In this document: in pieces, positions 21,979-31,816 of the stretch | How the letters are laid out: every line of letters begins with the position of its first letter | Position numbering within the stretch: position 1 is the stretch's first letter | Origin: Streptomyces sp. NBC_00289 | Lineage (GTDB): Bacteria; Actinomycetota; Actinomycetes; Streptomycetales; Streptomycetaceae | NCBI RefSeq assembly: GCF_041435115.1 | Contig: NZ_CP108046.1 | Location: 2,604,001 to 2,668,000 of the forward strand | DNA: 64,000 bases | Direction: 5' to 3' | The notes under the pieces: generated by a model | Databases searched by the model: none | Seen by the model: only the letters and a program-made list of their open reading frames with translations | What the model was told of the DNA's origin: nothing | Position numbers and translations under genes: made by a program

Positions 21979-22647
21979 GTGCAATCCCTGCCTCTGCCGC
22001 TCACCCTCACCGCGCGCCTGTCACCGGTCGTCGTGCTCGCCGCGGCCGGCTGGGCGCTGTCGTCCGGACCGCTGGCCGCGACACCGACCGCCGAGCACAA
22101 GGGGAACGAGAAGACGGCCACCCAGTCGCCCACCGCCCCGTCGACGTCGGCCGCCTCGAAGACGTACTCCGCCGCGCCCGCGCCCTGCGGCAGCGTGGCC
22201 ACCAAGACGATCACGTCGCTCGTGCCGGGCGCGAAGACGGCCGGCAAGGAAATCCCCTCCACGGACACGAAGGTGCGCCGCACCTGCTCCTGGAACGCCC
22301 TCAAGGGCTTCGACTACCGCTGGCTCGACGTGTCCTTCGAGCTCACGGACTCCGACGAGGCGGCGCAGAAGTCGTACAAGGAGCGTCTCGCGGACAAGAG
22401 CGGCGGCGGGGCCGTCCCGGGGCTCGGCGACGCGGGGTACTCCGTCGTCAACCTGACCACCGAGGACAAGCAGCAGACGCGCGAGGGCGTGGTGATCGCC
22501 CAGGTGTCCAACGCGCTGGTGGTCGTCACGTACAACGGCAGTGACTTCGAGTCGAAGAAGGCGCCGAGCACGGATGTGATCAACAAGGGCGCCATCAAGG
22601 CCGCCAAGGAAGCGGTGACGGCGCTGAAGGGCGGTCAGAAGGCCTGA
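21979..22647 (+). CDS. Secreted protein, DUF3558-like
   Basis: A 222-residue exported protein. A hydrophobic N-terminal signal (LPLTLTARLSPVVVLAAAGWAL) is followed by a Thr/Ser/Ala-rich linker. The domain has two Cys residues in PCGSVATKTITSLVPG and RRTCSWNAL, an arrangement I associate with DUF3558-type cell-envelope proteins of actinobacteria. No lipobox Cys is seen at the end of the signal. GTG at 21979 follows GAGAAG with good spacing; an earlier in-frame GTG overlaps the palindrome at 21940. The function is unknown. Confidence 0.65.
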   Translation: MQSLPLPLTLTARLSPVVVLAAAGWALSSGPLAATPTAEHKGNEKTATQSPTAPSTSAASKTYSAAPAPCGSVATKTITSLVPGAKTAGKEIPSTDTKVRRTCSWNALKGFDYRWLDVSFELTDSDEAAQKSYKERLADKSGGGAVPGLGDAGYSVVNLTTEDKQQTREGVVIAQVSNALVVVTYNGSDFESKKAPSTDVINKGAIKAAKEAVTALKGGQKA

Positions 22648-22670
22648 CCGCCCTCCGGCGGCGAACGGGT

Positions 22671-24197
<1,527 letters not shown>

Positions 24198-24250
24198 GGG
24201 CAGGCCAATCGATCAGGTGGGACGGGAAAGGCCGTGCGGGCGGTGCCGGT

Positions 24251-24267
24251 GGGGGGTGGCGCCCCCC
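24251..24267 (-). terminator. GC hairpin between the LLM enzyme and permease genes
   Basis: GGGGGG-tggcg-CCCCCC, in the 132-base gap between the LLM oxidoreductase stop (24330) and the permease start (24197). It may attenuate read-through into the permease. A second purine-rich arm (GGGAAGGGGGGAG) lies beside it. Confidence 0.35.
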
Positions 24268-24329
24268 TCCCCGGAACGGCGGGAAGGGGGGAGATCAGAG
24301 GGAGGAGAGCCGGGCCGGGGGCCGGCGGG

Positions 24330-25349
24330 TCAGCCGTTGACGGCCGGGATCACCGTCGCGCCGTAGGCGTCGATGGTGGCTTCCTGGGCGTCGTGCATGT
24401 CGTAGACGGCGAACTGGTCGACGCCCAGCTCACGCAGTGCGTTGAGCTTCTCGACGTGTGCCTCGGGCGGGCCGATGAGGCAGAACCGGTCGACGATCTC
24501 GTCGGGCACGAACTGGGTGTCGGGGTTGTCGCTGCGCCCGTGGTGCGAGTAGTCGTAGCCCTCGCGGGCCTTGATGTAGTCGGTCAGTTCGTCGGGGACG
24601 GCGCCGGAGTGCTCGCCGTACTTCGAGACCAGGTCGGCCACGTGGTTGCCGACCATCCCGCCGAACCAGCGGCACTGGTCGCGCGCGTGGGCGAGGGCCT
24701 CGGGCGAGTCGTCCGCGGTGACGTAGGCGGGGGCGGCGACGCAGATCTTCACCTCGGACGGGTCGCGCCCGGCGGCGACGGCCGCGTCCTTCACCGCCTT
24801 GACCATGTACTCCGTGAGATAGAGGTCGGCGAGCTGGAGGATGAACCCGTCGGCCTCCTCACCGGTCATCTTCAGGGCCTTGGGCCCGTACGCGGCCATC
24901 CAGACGGGGAGTTCGGCGTCCGGCTTGATCCACGGGAACCTGATCACCGTACCGCCGAGGTCGGCCTCGTCGCCGCGGCCGAGGGCCCGGATGACCTTCA
25001 TCGCCTCGCTGATGCGGGCCAGTGTGTTGGGCTTGCGGCCCGCGACCCGCATCGCGGAGTCGCCCCGGCCGATGCCGCACACGGTGCGGTTGCCGAACAT
25101 GTCGTTGAGGGTGGCGAAGGTGGAGGCGGTGACCTCCCAGGTGCGGGTGCCCGGATTGGTCACCATCGGGCCGACCGTCAGCTTCGTGGTGTTGGCCAGG
25201 ATCTGGCTGTAGATCACGAAGGGCTCCTGCCACAGCACGGCGGAGTCGAAGGTCCAGCCGTAGGTGAAGCCGTTGCGCTCGGCCCGCTTCATCAGGCTGA
25301 TGACCTTGGAGGCCGGCGGGTCGGTCTGCAGGACGAGTCCGAAGTCCAT
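24330..25349 (-). CDS. LLM-class flavin-dependent oxidoreductase in a pyrimidine-type cluster
   Basis: A 339-residue luciferase-like TIM barrel: MDFGLVLQTDPPASKVISLMKRAE at the start, GPMVTNPGTRTWEVTASTFATLND, RTVCGIGRGDSAMRVAGRKPNT and PVWMAAYGPKALKMTGEEADGF. These resemble F420- or FMN-dependent members of the class. ATG at 25349 follows AGGAGAGG, which begins directly at the hydA stop, so the two are tightly coupled. Dihydropyrimidinase and N-carbamoyl amidohydrolase genes flank it, and no classical dihydropyrimidine dehydrogenase is present, so it is a candidate for the ring-reduction or another redox step of the same pathway. That role is inference. Confidence 0.83.
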   Translation of the reverse strand: MDFGLVLQTDPPASKVISLMKRAERNGFTYGWTFDSAVLWQEPFVIYSQILANTTKLTVGPMVTNPGTRTWEVTASTFATLNDMFGNRTVCGIGRGDSAMRVAGRKPNTLARISEAMKVIRALGRGDEADLGGTVIRFPWIKPDAELPVWMAAYGPKALKMTGEEADGFILQLADLYLTEYMVKAVKDAAVAAGRDPSEVKICVAAPAYVTADDSPEALAHARDQCRWFGGMVGNHVADLVSKYGEHSGAVPDELTDYIKAREGYDYSHHGRSDNPDTQFVPDEIVDRFCLIGPPEAHVEKLNALRELGVDQFAVYDMHDAQEATIDAYGATVIPAVNG

Positions 25350-25360
25350 GTGCGCCTCTC

Positions 25361-26761
25361 CTAGTTGAGGTACTGACAGGTGGAGCGCGGGGTGTAGACG
25401 CCGTGACCCGCGCGTCCGGTGTACTCCCGCTCGGTGATGACGGGTTCGCCGCGCGAGAGGACCGTCTCCACGCGGCCGGTGAGGCGCTTGCCCTCGTACG
25501 CCGAGTAGTCGACGTTCATGTGGTGCGTCTCGGCGGAGATGACCTGCTCGGCGTGCGGGTCGTAGATGACCACGTCGGCGTCGGCGCCCGGGGCGATGGT
25601 GCCCTTCTTCGGGTACATGCCGAACATGCGGGCCGGGGTGGCGCAGGCGATCTCGATCCAGCGGCGACGGGTGATGTGCCCGTCGACGACGGCCTGGTGG
25701 AGCAGGTCCATACGGTTCTCGACGCCCGGCAGGCCGTTGGGGATCTTGGAGAAGTCGCCCCGGCCGAGCTCCTTCTGGCCCACGAAGCAGAAGGGGCAGT
25801 GGTCCGTGGAGACCACCTGGAGGTCGTTGGTGCGCAGGCCCCGCCACAGTGCCGCCTGGTGTTCGCGCGGCCGGAGCGGAGTGCTGCACACGTACTTCGC
25901 GCCCTCGAAGTCCGGCTCCGCGAGGTTGTCCGTGGACAGGAACAGGTACTGCGGGCAGGTCTCGCCGAACACGTTCAGGCCCTCGTCGCGCGCCCTGGCC
26001 AGCTCGGCGACCGCCTCCTGCGCGGAGACGTGCACGACGTACAGGGGCGCGCCCGCGACCTGGGCGAGCTTGATGGCCCGGTGGGTGGCCTCGGCCTCCA
26101 GGAGTGCCTTGCGGACCTCGCCGTGGTAGCGGGGGTCGGTCTCGCCGCGGGCGAGGGCCTGTTCCACCAGGACGTCGATGGCGATGCCGTTCTCGGCGTG
26201 CATCATGATCAGGCCGCCGTTCTCGGCGGAGCGCTGCATGGCGCGCAGGATCTGGCCGTCGTCGCTGTAGAAGACGCCCGGGTAGGCCATGAACTGCTTG
26301 AAGGAGGTGACACCTTCCTCGACGAGGTGGTCCATCTCCTTGAGCGTCCCCTGGTTCACGTCGGAAACGATCATGTGGAAGCCGTAGTCGATCGCGCAGT
26401 TGCCCTCGGCCTTGGCGTGCCAGGCGTCGAGGCCCTCGCGCAGGGAGTGCCCGACGCTCTGCACCGCGAAGTCGACGATCGTGGTCGTACCGCCCCAGGC
26501 GGCCGCCCGGGTGCCGGTCTCGAAGGTGTCGGAGGCGAAGGTGCCGCCGAACGGCAGCTCCATGTGGGTGTGGGCGTCGACTCCGCCCGGGATGACGTAC
26601 TTGCCGGTGGCGTCGATGGTGCGGTCGGCGGTCCACGCCTCGGCGGCCCGGGTGCCGGAGGCGGCGAGGGCGGCGATCCGGCCGTCCTCGATCAGGACGT
26701 CGGCGTGGATCTCGTCGGACGCGGTGATGACGAGGCCACCACGGATGACGGTACGGCTCAT
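25361..26761 (-). CDS. hydA: Dihydropyrimidinase / D-hydantoinase
   Basis: A 466-residue cyclic amidohydrolase. The binuclear metal site is complete: HTH in GGVDAHTHMELPFGG, the carboxylated Lys in SFKQFMAYPG, His in MMHAENG, His in VVHVSAQEA, and Asp in STDHCPF. C-terminal GTIAPGADADVVIYDP is typical. It opens dihydrouracil or dihydrothymine rings, or hydantoins, to N-carbamoyl compounds, the substrate class of the adjacent nitrilase-fold enzymes. It lies 151 bases after the first nitrilase gene, with a GC-rich hairpin between them, and eleven bases before the LLM enzyme. Confidence 0.93.
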   Translation of the reverse strand: MSRTVIRGGLVITASDEIHADVLIEDGRIAALAASGTRAAEAWTADRTIDATGKYVIPGGVDAHTHMELPFGGTFASDTFETGTRAAAWGGTTTIVDFAVQSVGHSLREGLDAWHAKAEGNCAIDYGFHMIVSDVNQGTLKEMDHLVEEGVTSFKQFMAYPGVFYSDDGQILRAMQRSAENGGLIMMHAENGIAIDVLVEQALARGETDPRYHGEVRKALLEAEATHRAIKLAQVAGAPLYVVHVSAQEAVAELARARDEGLNVFGETCPQYLFLSTDNLAEPDFEGAKYVCSTPLRPREHQAALWRGLRTNDLQVVSTDHCPFCFVGQKELGRGDFSKIPNGLPGVENRMDLLHQAVVDGHITRRRWIEIACATPARMFGMYPKKGTIAPGADADVVIYDPHAEQVISAETHHMNVDYSAYEGKRLTGRVETVLSRGEPVITEREYTGRAGHGVYTPRSTCQYLN

Positions 26762-26859
26762 GCCCGCTCTCCTTCCGGTCGTGCGTGCACTGAGGGAATC
26801 CCGCTGCTGTCGGGGGCTGGGGTCAACGCTGTTTCCTCACAGGGAAGCCGATGGGGTGC

Positions 26860-26894
26860 CCCGCGGGCCCGACCCCCGTCGCCGGGCCCGCGGG
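26860..26894 (-). terminator. GC-rich hairpin between nitrilase 1 and hydA
   Basis: A perfect 12-bp inverted repeat, CCCGCGGGCCCG at 26860-26871 with CGGGCCCGCGGG at 26883-26894 and an 11-base loop. It sits in the 151-base gap inside a minus-strand run, so it may act as a partial terminator, a processing site or an mRNA stabiliser. Confidence 0.45.
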
Positions 26895-26912
26895 TGCTGG
26901 GTGCGCTGCCGG

Positions 26913-27755
26913 TCAGGGAGCGGTGAGCGGGGCGTACGCGTCGGGTCGGCGGTCGCGGTAGAACTGCCAGCGGTCGCGCACCTCGCGCAGTTTGGCGAGG
27001 TCCAGGTCGCGGACGACCAGTTCGGTCTCCTTGTCGCCGGCCACCTCGCCGACGAACTGGGCCTCCGGGTCGACGAAGTACGACGTCCCGTAGAAGTCGT
27101 TGTCGCCGAGTTCCTCGACACCGACCCGGTTGATGGCGCCGACGAAGTACTCGTTGGCGGCGGCCGCGGCCGGCTGCTCCAGCTGCCACAGGTAGGCGGA
27201 CAGCCCGCGTGAGGTGGCCGAGGGGTTGAAGACGATCTCGGCGCCCTCCAGACCCAGGGCGCGCCAGCCCTCGGGGAAGTGCCGGTCGTAGCAGATGTAG
27301 ACGCCGATCTTGCCGACGGCGGTCTCGAAGACCGGCCAGCCGCTGTTCCCCGGGCGGAAGTAGAACTTCTCCCAGAAGCCGGGGACCTGCGGGATGTGGT
27401 GCTTGCGGTACTTGCCGAGATACGAGCCGTCCGCGTCGATCACGGCGGCCGTGTTGTACAGGACGCCTGGCTGCTCCTCCTCGTACATCGGCAGGACGAG
27501 GACGATGCCCAGTTCCCTGGCGAGTGCCTGGAAGCGCTTGACGATCGGGCCGTCGGGGATCTGCTCGGCGTACTCGTAGAACGCCTTGTCCTGGACCTGG
27601 CAGAAGTACGGCCCGTAGAACAGCTCCTGGAAGCACAGGACTTGAGCACCCTGCGCGGCCGCGTCGCGGGCCGCCTGTTCGTGCACCCGGATCATGGACT
27701 CCTTGTCGCCCGTCCAGGCGGTCTGGAAGAGGGCGGCACGGATCACTGTGCTCAT
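26913..27755 (-). CDS. Nitrilase-superfamily N-carbamoyl amidohydrolase (beta-ureidopropionase type), copy 1
   Basis: A 280-residue carbon-nitrogen hydrolase. The catalytic triad is visible as Glu in CFQELFYGPYF, Lys in GKYRKHHIPQVPGFWEK, and Cys in GVYICYDRHFPEGWR. INRVGVEELGDNDFYGTSYFVDP is typical of beta-alanine synthase-like members. It should hydrolyse N-carbamoyl-beta-alanine or an N-carbamoyl amino acid to the free amino acid, CO2 and ammonia. ATG at 27755 follows GGAGG with six-base spacing. A close paralogue of identical length lies at 30916-31758. The upstream gap carries two direct repeats that may be a PucR operator. Confidence 0.9.
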   Translation of the reverse strand: MSTVIRAALFQTAWTGDKESMIRVHEQAARDAAAQGAQVLCFQELFYGPYFCQVQDKAFYEYAEQIPDGPIVKRFQALARELGIVLVLPMYEEEQPGVLYNTAAVIDADGSYLGKYRKHHIPQVPGFWEKFYFRPGNSGWPVFETAVGKIGVYICYDRHFPEGWRALGLEGAEIVFNPSATSRGLSAYLWQLEQPAAAAANEYFVGAINRVGVEELGDNDFYGTSYFVDPEAQFVGEVAGDKETELVVRDLDLAKLREVRDRWQFYRDRRPDAYAPLTAP

Positions 27756-27817
27756 CGGGACCTCCGGTCACTCGGTGTGCGAGAAGACTAGGAAGTCCGA
27801 AATCAGGCTTTGAGTTG

Positions 27818-27860
27818 CACGGTGTCACGTCTGCGGGCACGGGGCGTGCCACGGTGTCAC
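27818..27860. promoter_or_regulatory. Paired direct repeats in the nitrilase 1 promoter region
   Basis: CACGGTGTCAC occurs at 27818-27828 and again at 27850-27860, starts 32 bases apart, close to three DNA turns. Each copy contains a small dyad (GTG-T-CAC; the second extends to GGTG-T-CACC). They lie 63-105 bases upstream of the nitrilase 1 start and just beyond the 3' end of the PucR-type gene. They are good candidates for operator half-sites of a regulator bound on one face of the helix. Confidence 0.5.
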
Positions 27861-27934
27861 CCTGTCGTGGGCCCATGTTTCACCGCCGTTTTCCCAGGTG
27901 GTTATACGTTTCCGCACTGTTTCCCGGTGCGATC

Positions 27935-29497
27935 TCACGCCTGTTGCGCGTCGTGCGCGAGGAGCGCGATGTGCACCGAGGCGGCCTGCTCGAAGTCGTC
28001 CAGGTCCACGCCGAGTCGCGTCTGTATCGCCTCCAGGCGACGGTAGAGCGCGGGCCGCGAGACGTGGTGCAGCTGGGCGGTACGGGACTTGTTGCGGCCG
28101 CTGGCGAGATAGGTCCGCAGGACGGCGAGCAGGTCCTCGCCGGACTCGCACAGCAGCCCGTCCAGCTCCCGCTCCGCGAAGGACTGCACGTGCGGGTCGT
28201 CGCGCAGCAGTCTGATCAGGCCGCGCAGATGCACGTCCTTGAGGCGTACGACGGCCGGGAGGTCCAGGGCGGCCGAGGAGTCGGCCACGGCGTCGGCGAC
28301 GTGCTGTGCCTCGCGCAGGCCGGCCGGTACGTCGTCCCAGGCGGTGCGGGCGTCGGCGGCGGCCACCACGGCCTTGGTGGATCCCGACTCCGAGCGCAGC
28401 CGGGCCGCGAAGTGCGCGGTGAGGGCCAGGTCGTCCTGGTCGCGGGCGAGGCTGAGCAGCACGGCGGTGGCCCGGTCGGCCAGCTCGGCGACGAGTCCGG
28501 CCAGGCCCAGCATGCGCAGCACACGGTCGAGTTGGGCCGGTTCACCGTGCTGGACGACCAGCGGGACGAAGGTGCGCCGGTTGACGGGCAGTCCGGCCGC
28601 GCGGGCCCGCGACAGCAGCTGCCGCGCCGGTACGACCCCGGAGACCAGGTCGGTCAGCAGGCTCTGCGCGGACTGCTCCTCCCAGGTGTGCGCCGAGGTG
28701 CCGCCGAGCATGCGGTGCAGGACGAGGGCCTCCGCCGCGCGGTCGGCGAGCAGCTGCCCGGTGGCGGTGTCACCGCGGTGGCCGCACAGCATGATCTGGC
28801 CCCAGCGCTCTCCGCGCCCGGCCAGTTCGGCGCGGATCCAGCCGTCGACCTCGCTGCCGCCGGCCTGCCGGGAGATCCGTTCCCAGTCGCGCAGCACGTC
28901 GTCGACGGCCGGCCGCTCCCCCGCCGTGGCCAGGACGCGGTGGGCGAGGTTGGTGACGACGACGGGGCAGGCGCTGTGCTGGGCGATCTCGTCGAGCAGG
29001 CGTTGCAGGGGCGCGCCCGCGGTGATGAGTCCGGTGAGCGCGGTCCGAACCGCCTCGGAGAGGCTGACGGCGGCGAACTTCCGCCGCACCAGCCGGGACT
29101 GCACCTCCTCCGTCAGCGCGGCGAAGGGGAAGGGCCGGTGCAGGACGATCATGGGCAGTCCGCAGCGCTCGGCGGCCCGGCGCATCACGTCCGGCGGCGC
29201 CGGGAAGGCCCGGCCGAGCCCGAGGACGACGGCCGCGGCCTCCGCGCGGTGCAGCGACTGGATGTACTCGGCCTGCGCGGACTCGTCGCCGGCGAGCAGC
29301 ACCCCGGTGGTGAGGACCATCTCGCCACCGGTGAGCATCACGCCCACGTCGGGGGCCTCGGCCACGTGCACCCAGCGCACCGGCCGGTCGAGCTGCCCCG
29401 CGCCGGCCACCACCTCGGGCTCTCCGGCGAGCACGCGTTCCAGCGTGAGGACCTGGCGGACCGACAGGGTCGGCTCCAGGTGCTCCGGGGTGGTCAT
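27935..29497 (-). CDS. PucR-family transcriptional regulator
   Basis: A 520-residue regulator. The N-terminal PucR-like domain covers about 10-135 (LSVRQVLTLERVLAGEPEVVAG, WVHVAEAPDVGVMLTGGEMVLTTG). A middle GAF-like/CdaR-type region follows, and a C-terminal helix-turn-helix lies at about 455-515 (LRTYLASGRNKSRTAQLHHVSRPALYRRLEAIQTRLG). PucR proteins control purine, allantoin and pyrimidine catabolism. It lies between the two halves of the cluster, on the same strand, and the repeats at 27818-27860 are downstream of its stop, before nitrilase 1. It is the obvious local regulator; activator or repressor mode is unknown. Confidence 0.9.
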   Translation of the reverse strand: MTTPEHLEPTLSVRQVLTLERVLAGEPEVVAGAGQLDRPVRWVHVAEAPDVGVMLTGGEMVLTTGVLLAGDESAQAEYIQSLHRAEAAAVVLGLGRAFPAPPDVMRRAAERCGLPMIVLHRPFPFAALTEEVQSRLVRRKFAAVSLSEAVRTALTGLITAGAPLQRLLDEIAQHSACPVVVTNLAHRVLATAGERPAVDDVLRDWERISRQAGGSEVDGWIRAELAGRGERWGQIMLCGHRGDTATGQLLADRAAEALVLHRMLGGTSAHTWEEQSAQSLLTDLVSGVVPARQLLSRARAAGLPVNRRTFVPLVVQHGEPAQLDRVLRMLGLAGLVAELADRATAVLLSLARDQDDLALTAHFAARLRSESGSTKAVVAAADARTAWDDVPAGLREAQHVADAVADSSAALDLPAVVRLKDVHLRGLIRLLRDDPHVQSFAERELDGLLCESGEDLLAVLRTYLASGRNKSRTAQLHHVSRPALYRRLEAIQTRLGVDLDDFEQAASVHIALLAHDAQQA

Positions 29498-29541
29498 CGC
29501 GGCCTCTCCTTCGTTCGGGCCCGGTTCGCCTCCGGGGCGTC

Positions 29542-29614
29542 CGGGCCCGTGTCGGGAGCCCGACCGTGCCCGACCCCTTCGGGTCGCCGCGCTCGGCCTC
29601 CGGACACGGGCCCG
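29542..29614 (-). terminator. Branched hairpin between the aminotransferase and PucR genes
   Basis: An outer perfect 12-bp stem (CGGGCCCGTGTC at 29542-29553 with GACACGGGCCCG at 29603-29614) encloses an inner stem CGACCC-cttc-GGGTCG at 29571-29586. It fills the 138-base gap after the aminotransferase stop. It likely separates the nitrilase 2-aminotransferase unit from pucR. Confidence 0.6.
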
Positions 29615-29635
29615 CCTCTCCGGCTCACCGGCCTG

Positions 29636-30919
29636 CTACCGAACGCTCCGCAGAGCGCGTTCGAGGATCGCGGCGCCCTCCTCGGCCTCCGCGACGGTGA
29701 GGGACAGCGGCGGGGCCACGCGCAGGGCGCTGGTGTCGTGGCCGCCGCCCTTGCCGATGAGCAGCCCGTCCGCGCGGGCGGCCTCGAGGACGGCGGACGC
29801 GGCCTCGGGGTCTGCCTGGTCGGTGCCGGGTTTGACCAGCTCGATGCCGATCATCAGGCCCCGGCCGCGCACCTCCCGGACGCCCGCGGTCTGGGCCGCG
29901 ACGCCCCGCAGCCGCTCGATGAGCAGTCCGCCGACGCGCCGGGCGTTGCCCTGGAGGTCGTGTTCCAGCAGGTAGGTGAGGTTGGCGAGGCCCGCCGCCA
30001 TGGTGATCTGGGTGCCGCCGAACGTGGAGATGCTGTTGGAGTCCAGGCAGTTCATGATCTCGGCGCGGGCCACGACGCCGCCGATGGACATGCCGTTGCC
30101 GATGCCCTTGGCGAAGGTGAGGAGGTCCGGCGGACCGTTGCGGGCGTGTGCCTGCCAGCCCCAGAAGTGGTCGCCGGTGCGGCCCCAGCCGGTCTGCACC
30201 TCGTCGGCGATCCACAGGATGCCGCGCTCCTGGAGCACCTCGCGGAAGGCCGCGTACAGGCCGTCCGGCGGTGAGGTGAAGCCGCCGACGCCCTGGACGG
30301 GTTCGGCGATCAGGGCCGCGGGCGGGCGGGTGTGGCCAAGGAGGTCCTTGAGGTCGTCGACGCAGGCGGCGATGAAGTCGTCGTCGCCGAGCGAGGCGTA
30401 GGGCCCGCGGGTGCGCACGCCGCCGTGCACGTACAGCGTCTGCAGCGGGGACAGCGAGGTCGGTGACCAGCCGCGGTTGCCGGTGATGCCGACCGCGCTG
30501 AAGGAGCGGCCGTGGTAGCTGTTGCGCATCGCCAGGACGGTGTTGCTGCGGCGGAACGTCGTCGCCAGCATCAGGGCGGTGTCGTTGGCCTCCGTGCCGG
30601 AGGTCGTGAAGAACACGCGGGCGTCCGGGATGCCGGACAGCTGCGCGACGCGCTCGGCCATCTCGACCATGGGCCGGTTGAGGTACAGGGTGGACGAGTG
30701 GACGATCCGCCCGGCCTGCTCGCTCACCGCCTTGGTGACCTCCGGCAGTGCGTGCGCGGTCATCGTGGTGAGGATGCCGCCGAAGAAGTCGAGGTACTTG
30801 TTGCCCTCGGCGTCCCAGACGTGGCGGCCCTCGCCGTGCGTGATCTCCAGCGGCTCGTCGTAGTACAGCGCCAGCCAGTCGGGCAGCACGCCCCGGTGGC
30901 GTGCGTACAGGTCGCTCAT
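29636..30919 (-). CDS. Class III PLP-dependent aminotransferase (beta-alanine/beta-aminoisobutyrate type)
   Basis: A 427-residue fold-type I transaminase. It shows the substrate loop VFFTTSGTEANDTALMLA, the PLP-contacting Asp in WIADEVQTGWGRTG, and the Schiff-base Lys in LLTFAKGIGNGMSIGG. The overall pattern resembles the AGXT2/beta-alanine group rather than ornithine transaminases. In this cluster it should remove the amino group of beta-alanine or beta-aminoisobutyrate released by the N-carbamoyl hydrolases. The ATG overlaps the stop of nitrilase 2 by four bases, giving tight coupling. A branched terminator follows. Confidence 0.88.
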   Translation of the reverse strand: MSDLYARHRGVLPDWLALYYDEPLEITHGEGRHVWDAEGNKYLDFFGGILTTMTAHALPEVTKAVSEQAGRIVHSSTLYLNRPMVEMAERVAQLSGIPDARVFFTTSGTEANDTALMLATTFRRSNTVLAMRNSYHGRSFSAVGITGNRGWSPTSLSPLQTLYVHGGVRTRGPYASLGDDDFIAACVDDLKDLLGHTRPPAALIAEPVQGVGGFTSPPDGLYAAFREVLQERGILWIADEVQTGWGRTGDHFWGWQAHARNGPPDLLTFAKGIGNGMSIGGVVARAEIMNCLDSNSISTFGGTQITMAAGLANLTYLLEHDLQGNARRVGGLLIERLRGVAAQTAGVREVRGRGLMIGIELVKPGTDQADPEAASAVLEAARADGLLIGKGGGHDTSALRVAPPLSLTVAEAEEGAAILERALRSVR

Positions 30920-31758
30920 GGCCGCACCAGCCCGTCGTACGCGTCGGGGCGGCGGTCGCGGTAGAAGGCCCACTGCTGCCGCACCTGCTCGACGAGGTCG
31001 AAGTCGAGGTCGCGGACGAGGAGTTCCTCCTTGCTGTCGCTGGCGACCTCTCCCACGAACTGGCCGCGTGGGTCCACGAAGTAGCTCGTCCCGTAGAAGT
31101 CGTTGTCGCCGTACTCCTCCTGGCCGACCCGGTTGATCGCGGCGACGAAGTACTCGTTGGCGACGGCGGCGGCGGGCTGCTCCAGCCGCCACAGGTGGGA
31201 GGACAGGCCGCGGTGGGTGGCGGAGGGGTTGTAGACGAGCTGGGCGCCGTTGAGCCCGAGCTGCCGCCAGCCCTCCGGGAAGTGGCGGTCGTAGCAGATG
31301 TACACGCCGACCTTGCCGACCGCGGTGTCGAAGACGGGCCAGCCGATGTTGCCCGGCTTGAAGTAGTACTTCTCCCAGAAGCCCTTGACCTGCGGGATGT
31401 GGTGCTTGCGGTACTTGCCGAGGAAGGTGCCGTCGGCGTCGATGACGGCCGCGGTGTTGTAGTAGAAGCCGGACTGCTCGACCTCGAAGACGGGGACGAC
31501 GATCACCATGCCGGTCTCGCGTGCGAGTTCCTGCATACGACGGGTGGTCGGCCCGTCGGGCACCGGTTCGGCCCAGCGGTAGTGCTCGGGCTCCTGGACC
31601 TGACAGAAGTAGGGGGCGTTGAACACTTCCTGGAACCCGATGACCTTGGCGCCCTGCCGGGCCGCCTCACGGGCGTGCTCCTCGTGTTTCGCCACCATGG
31701 ACTCGGTGTCGCCGGTCCAGGTGGCCTGGACCAGAGCGGCGCGTACGACGTTGGCCAT
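30916..31758 (-). CDS. Nitrilase-superfamily N-carbamoyl amidohydrolase, copy 2
   Basis: A 280-residue paralogue of the enzyme at 26913-27755, alignable without gaps over most of its length. The triad is intact: Glu in GFQEVFNAPYF, Lys in GKYRKHHIPQVKGFWEK, Cys in GVYICYDRHFPEGWR. Differences cluster near the substrate entrance (NAPYF for YGPYF, EQSGFYYN for EQPGVLYN), which hints at a different N-carbamoyl substrate. ATG at 31758 follows GGAGCA. It is translated with the downstream aminotransferase (four-base overlap). The promoter region carries repeated CGTAGA half-sites. Confidence 0.9.
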   Translation of the reverse strand: MANVVRAALVQATWTGDTESMVAKHEEHAREAARQGAKVIGFQEVFNAPYFCQVQEPEHYRWAEPVPDGPTTRRMQELARETGMVIVVPVFEVEQSGFYYNTAAVIDADGTFLGKYRKHHIPQVKGFWEKYYFKPGNIGWPVFDTAVGKVGVYICYDRHFPEGWRQLGLNGAQLVYNPSATHRGLSSHLWRLEQPAAAVANEYFVAAINRVGQEEYGDNDFYGTSYFVDPRGQFVGEVASDSKEELLVRDLDFDLVEQVRQQWAFYRDRRPDAYDGLVRP

Positions 31759-31787
31759 GAGCTGCTCCTTCGACGGGACGCCAGAGC

Positions 31788-31816
31788 CTCTACGCCCGTA
31801 GACGAAAGCCGTAGAG
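31788..31816 (-). promoter_or_regulatory. Repeated CGTAGA half-sites upstream of nitrilase 2
   Basis: TCTACG-cc-CGTAGA at 31789-31802 is a perfect 14-bp dyad, and a further CGTAGAG follows at 31810-31816. The outer pair CTCTACG (31788) and CGTAGAG (31810) also forms a 7-bp inverted repeat. The array sits 30-58 bases before the ATG at 31758, where an operator would be expected. It differs from the repeats before nitrilase 1. Confidence 0.45.
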
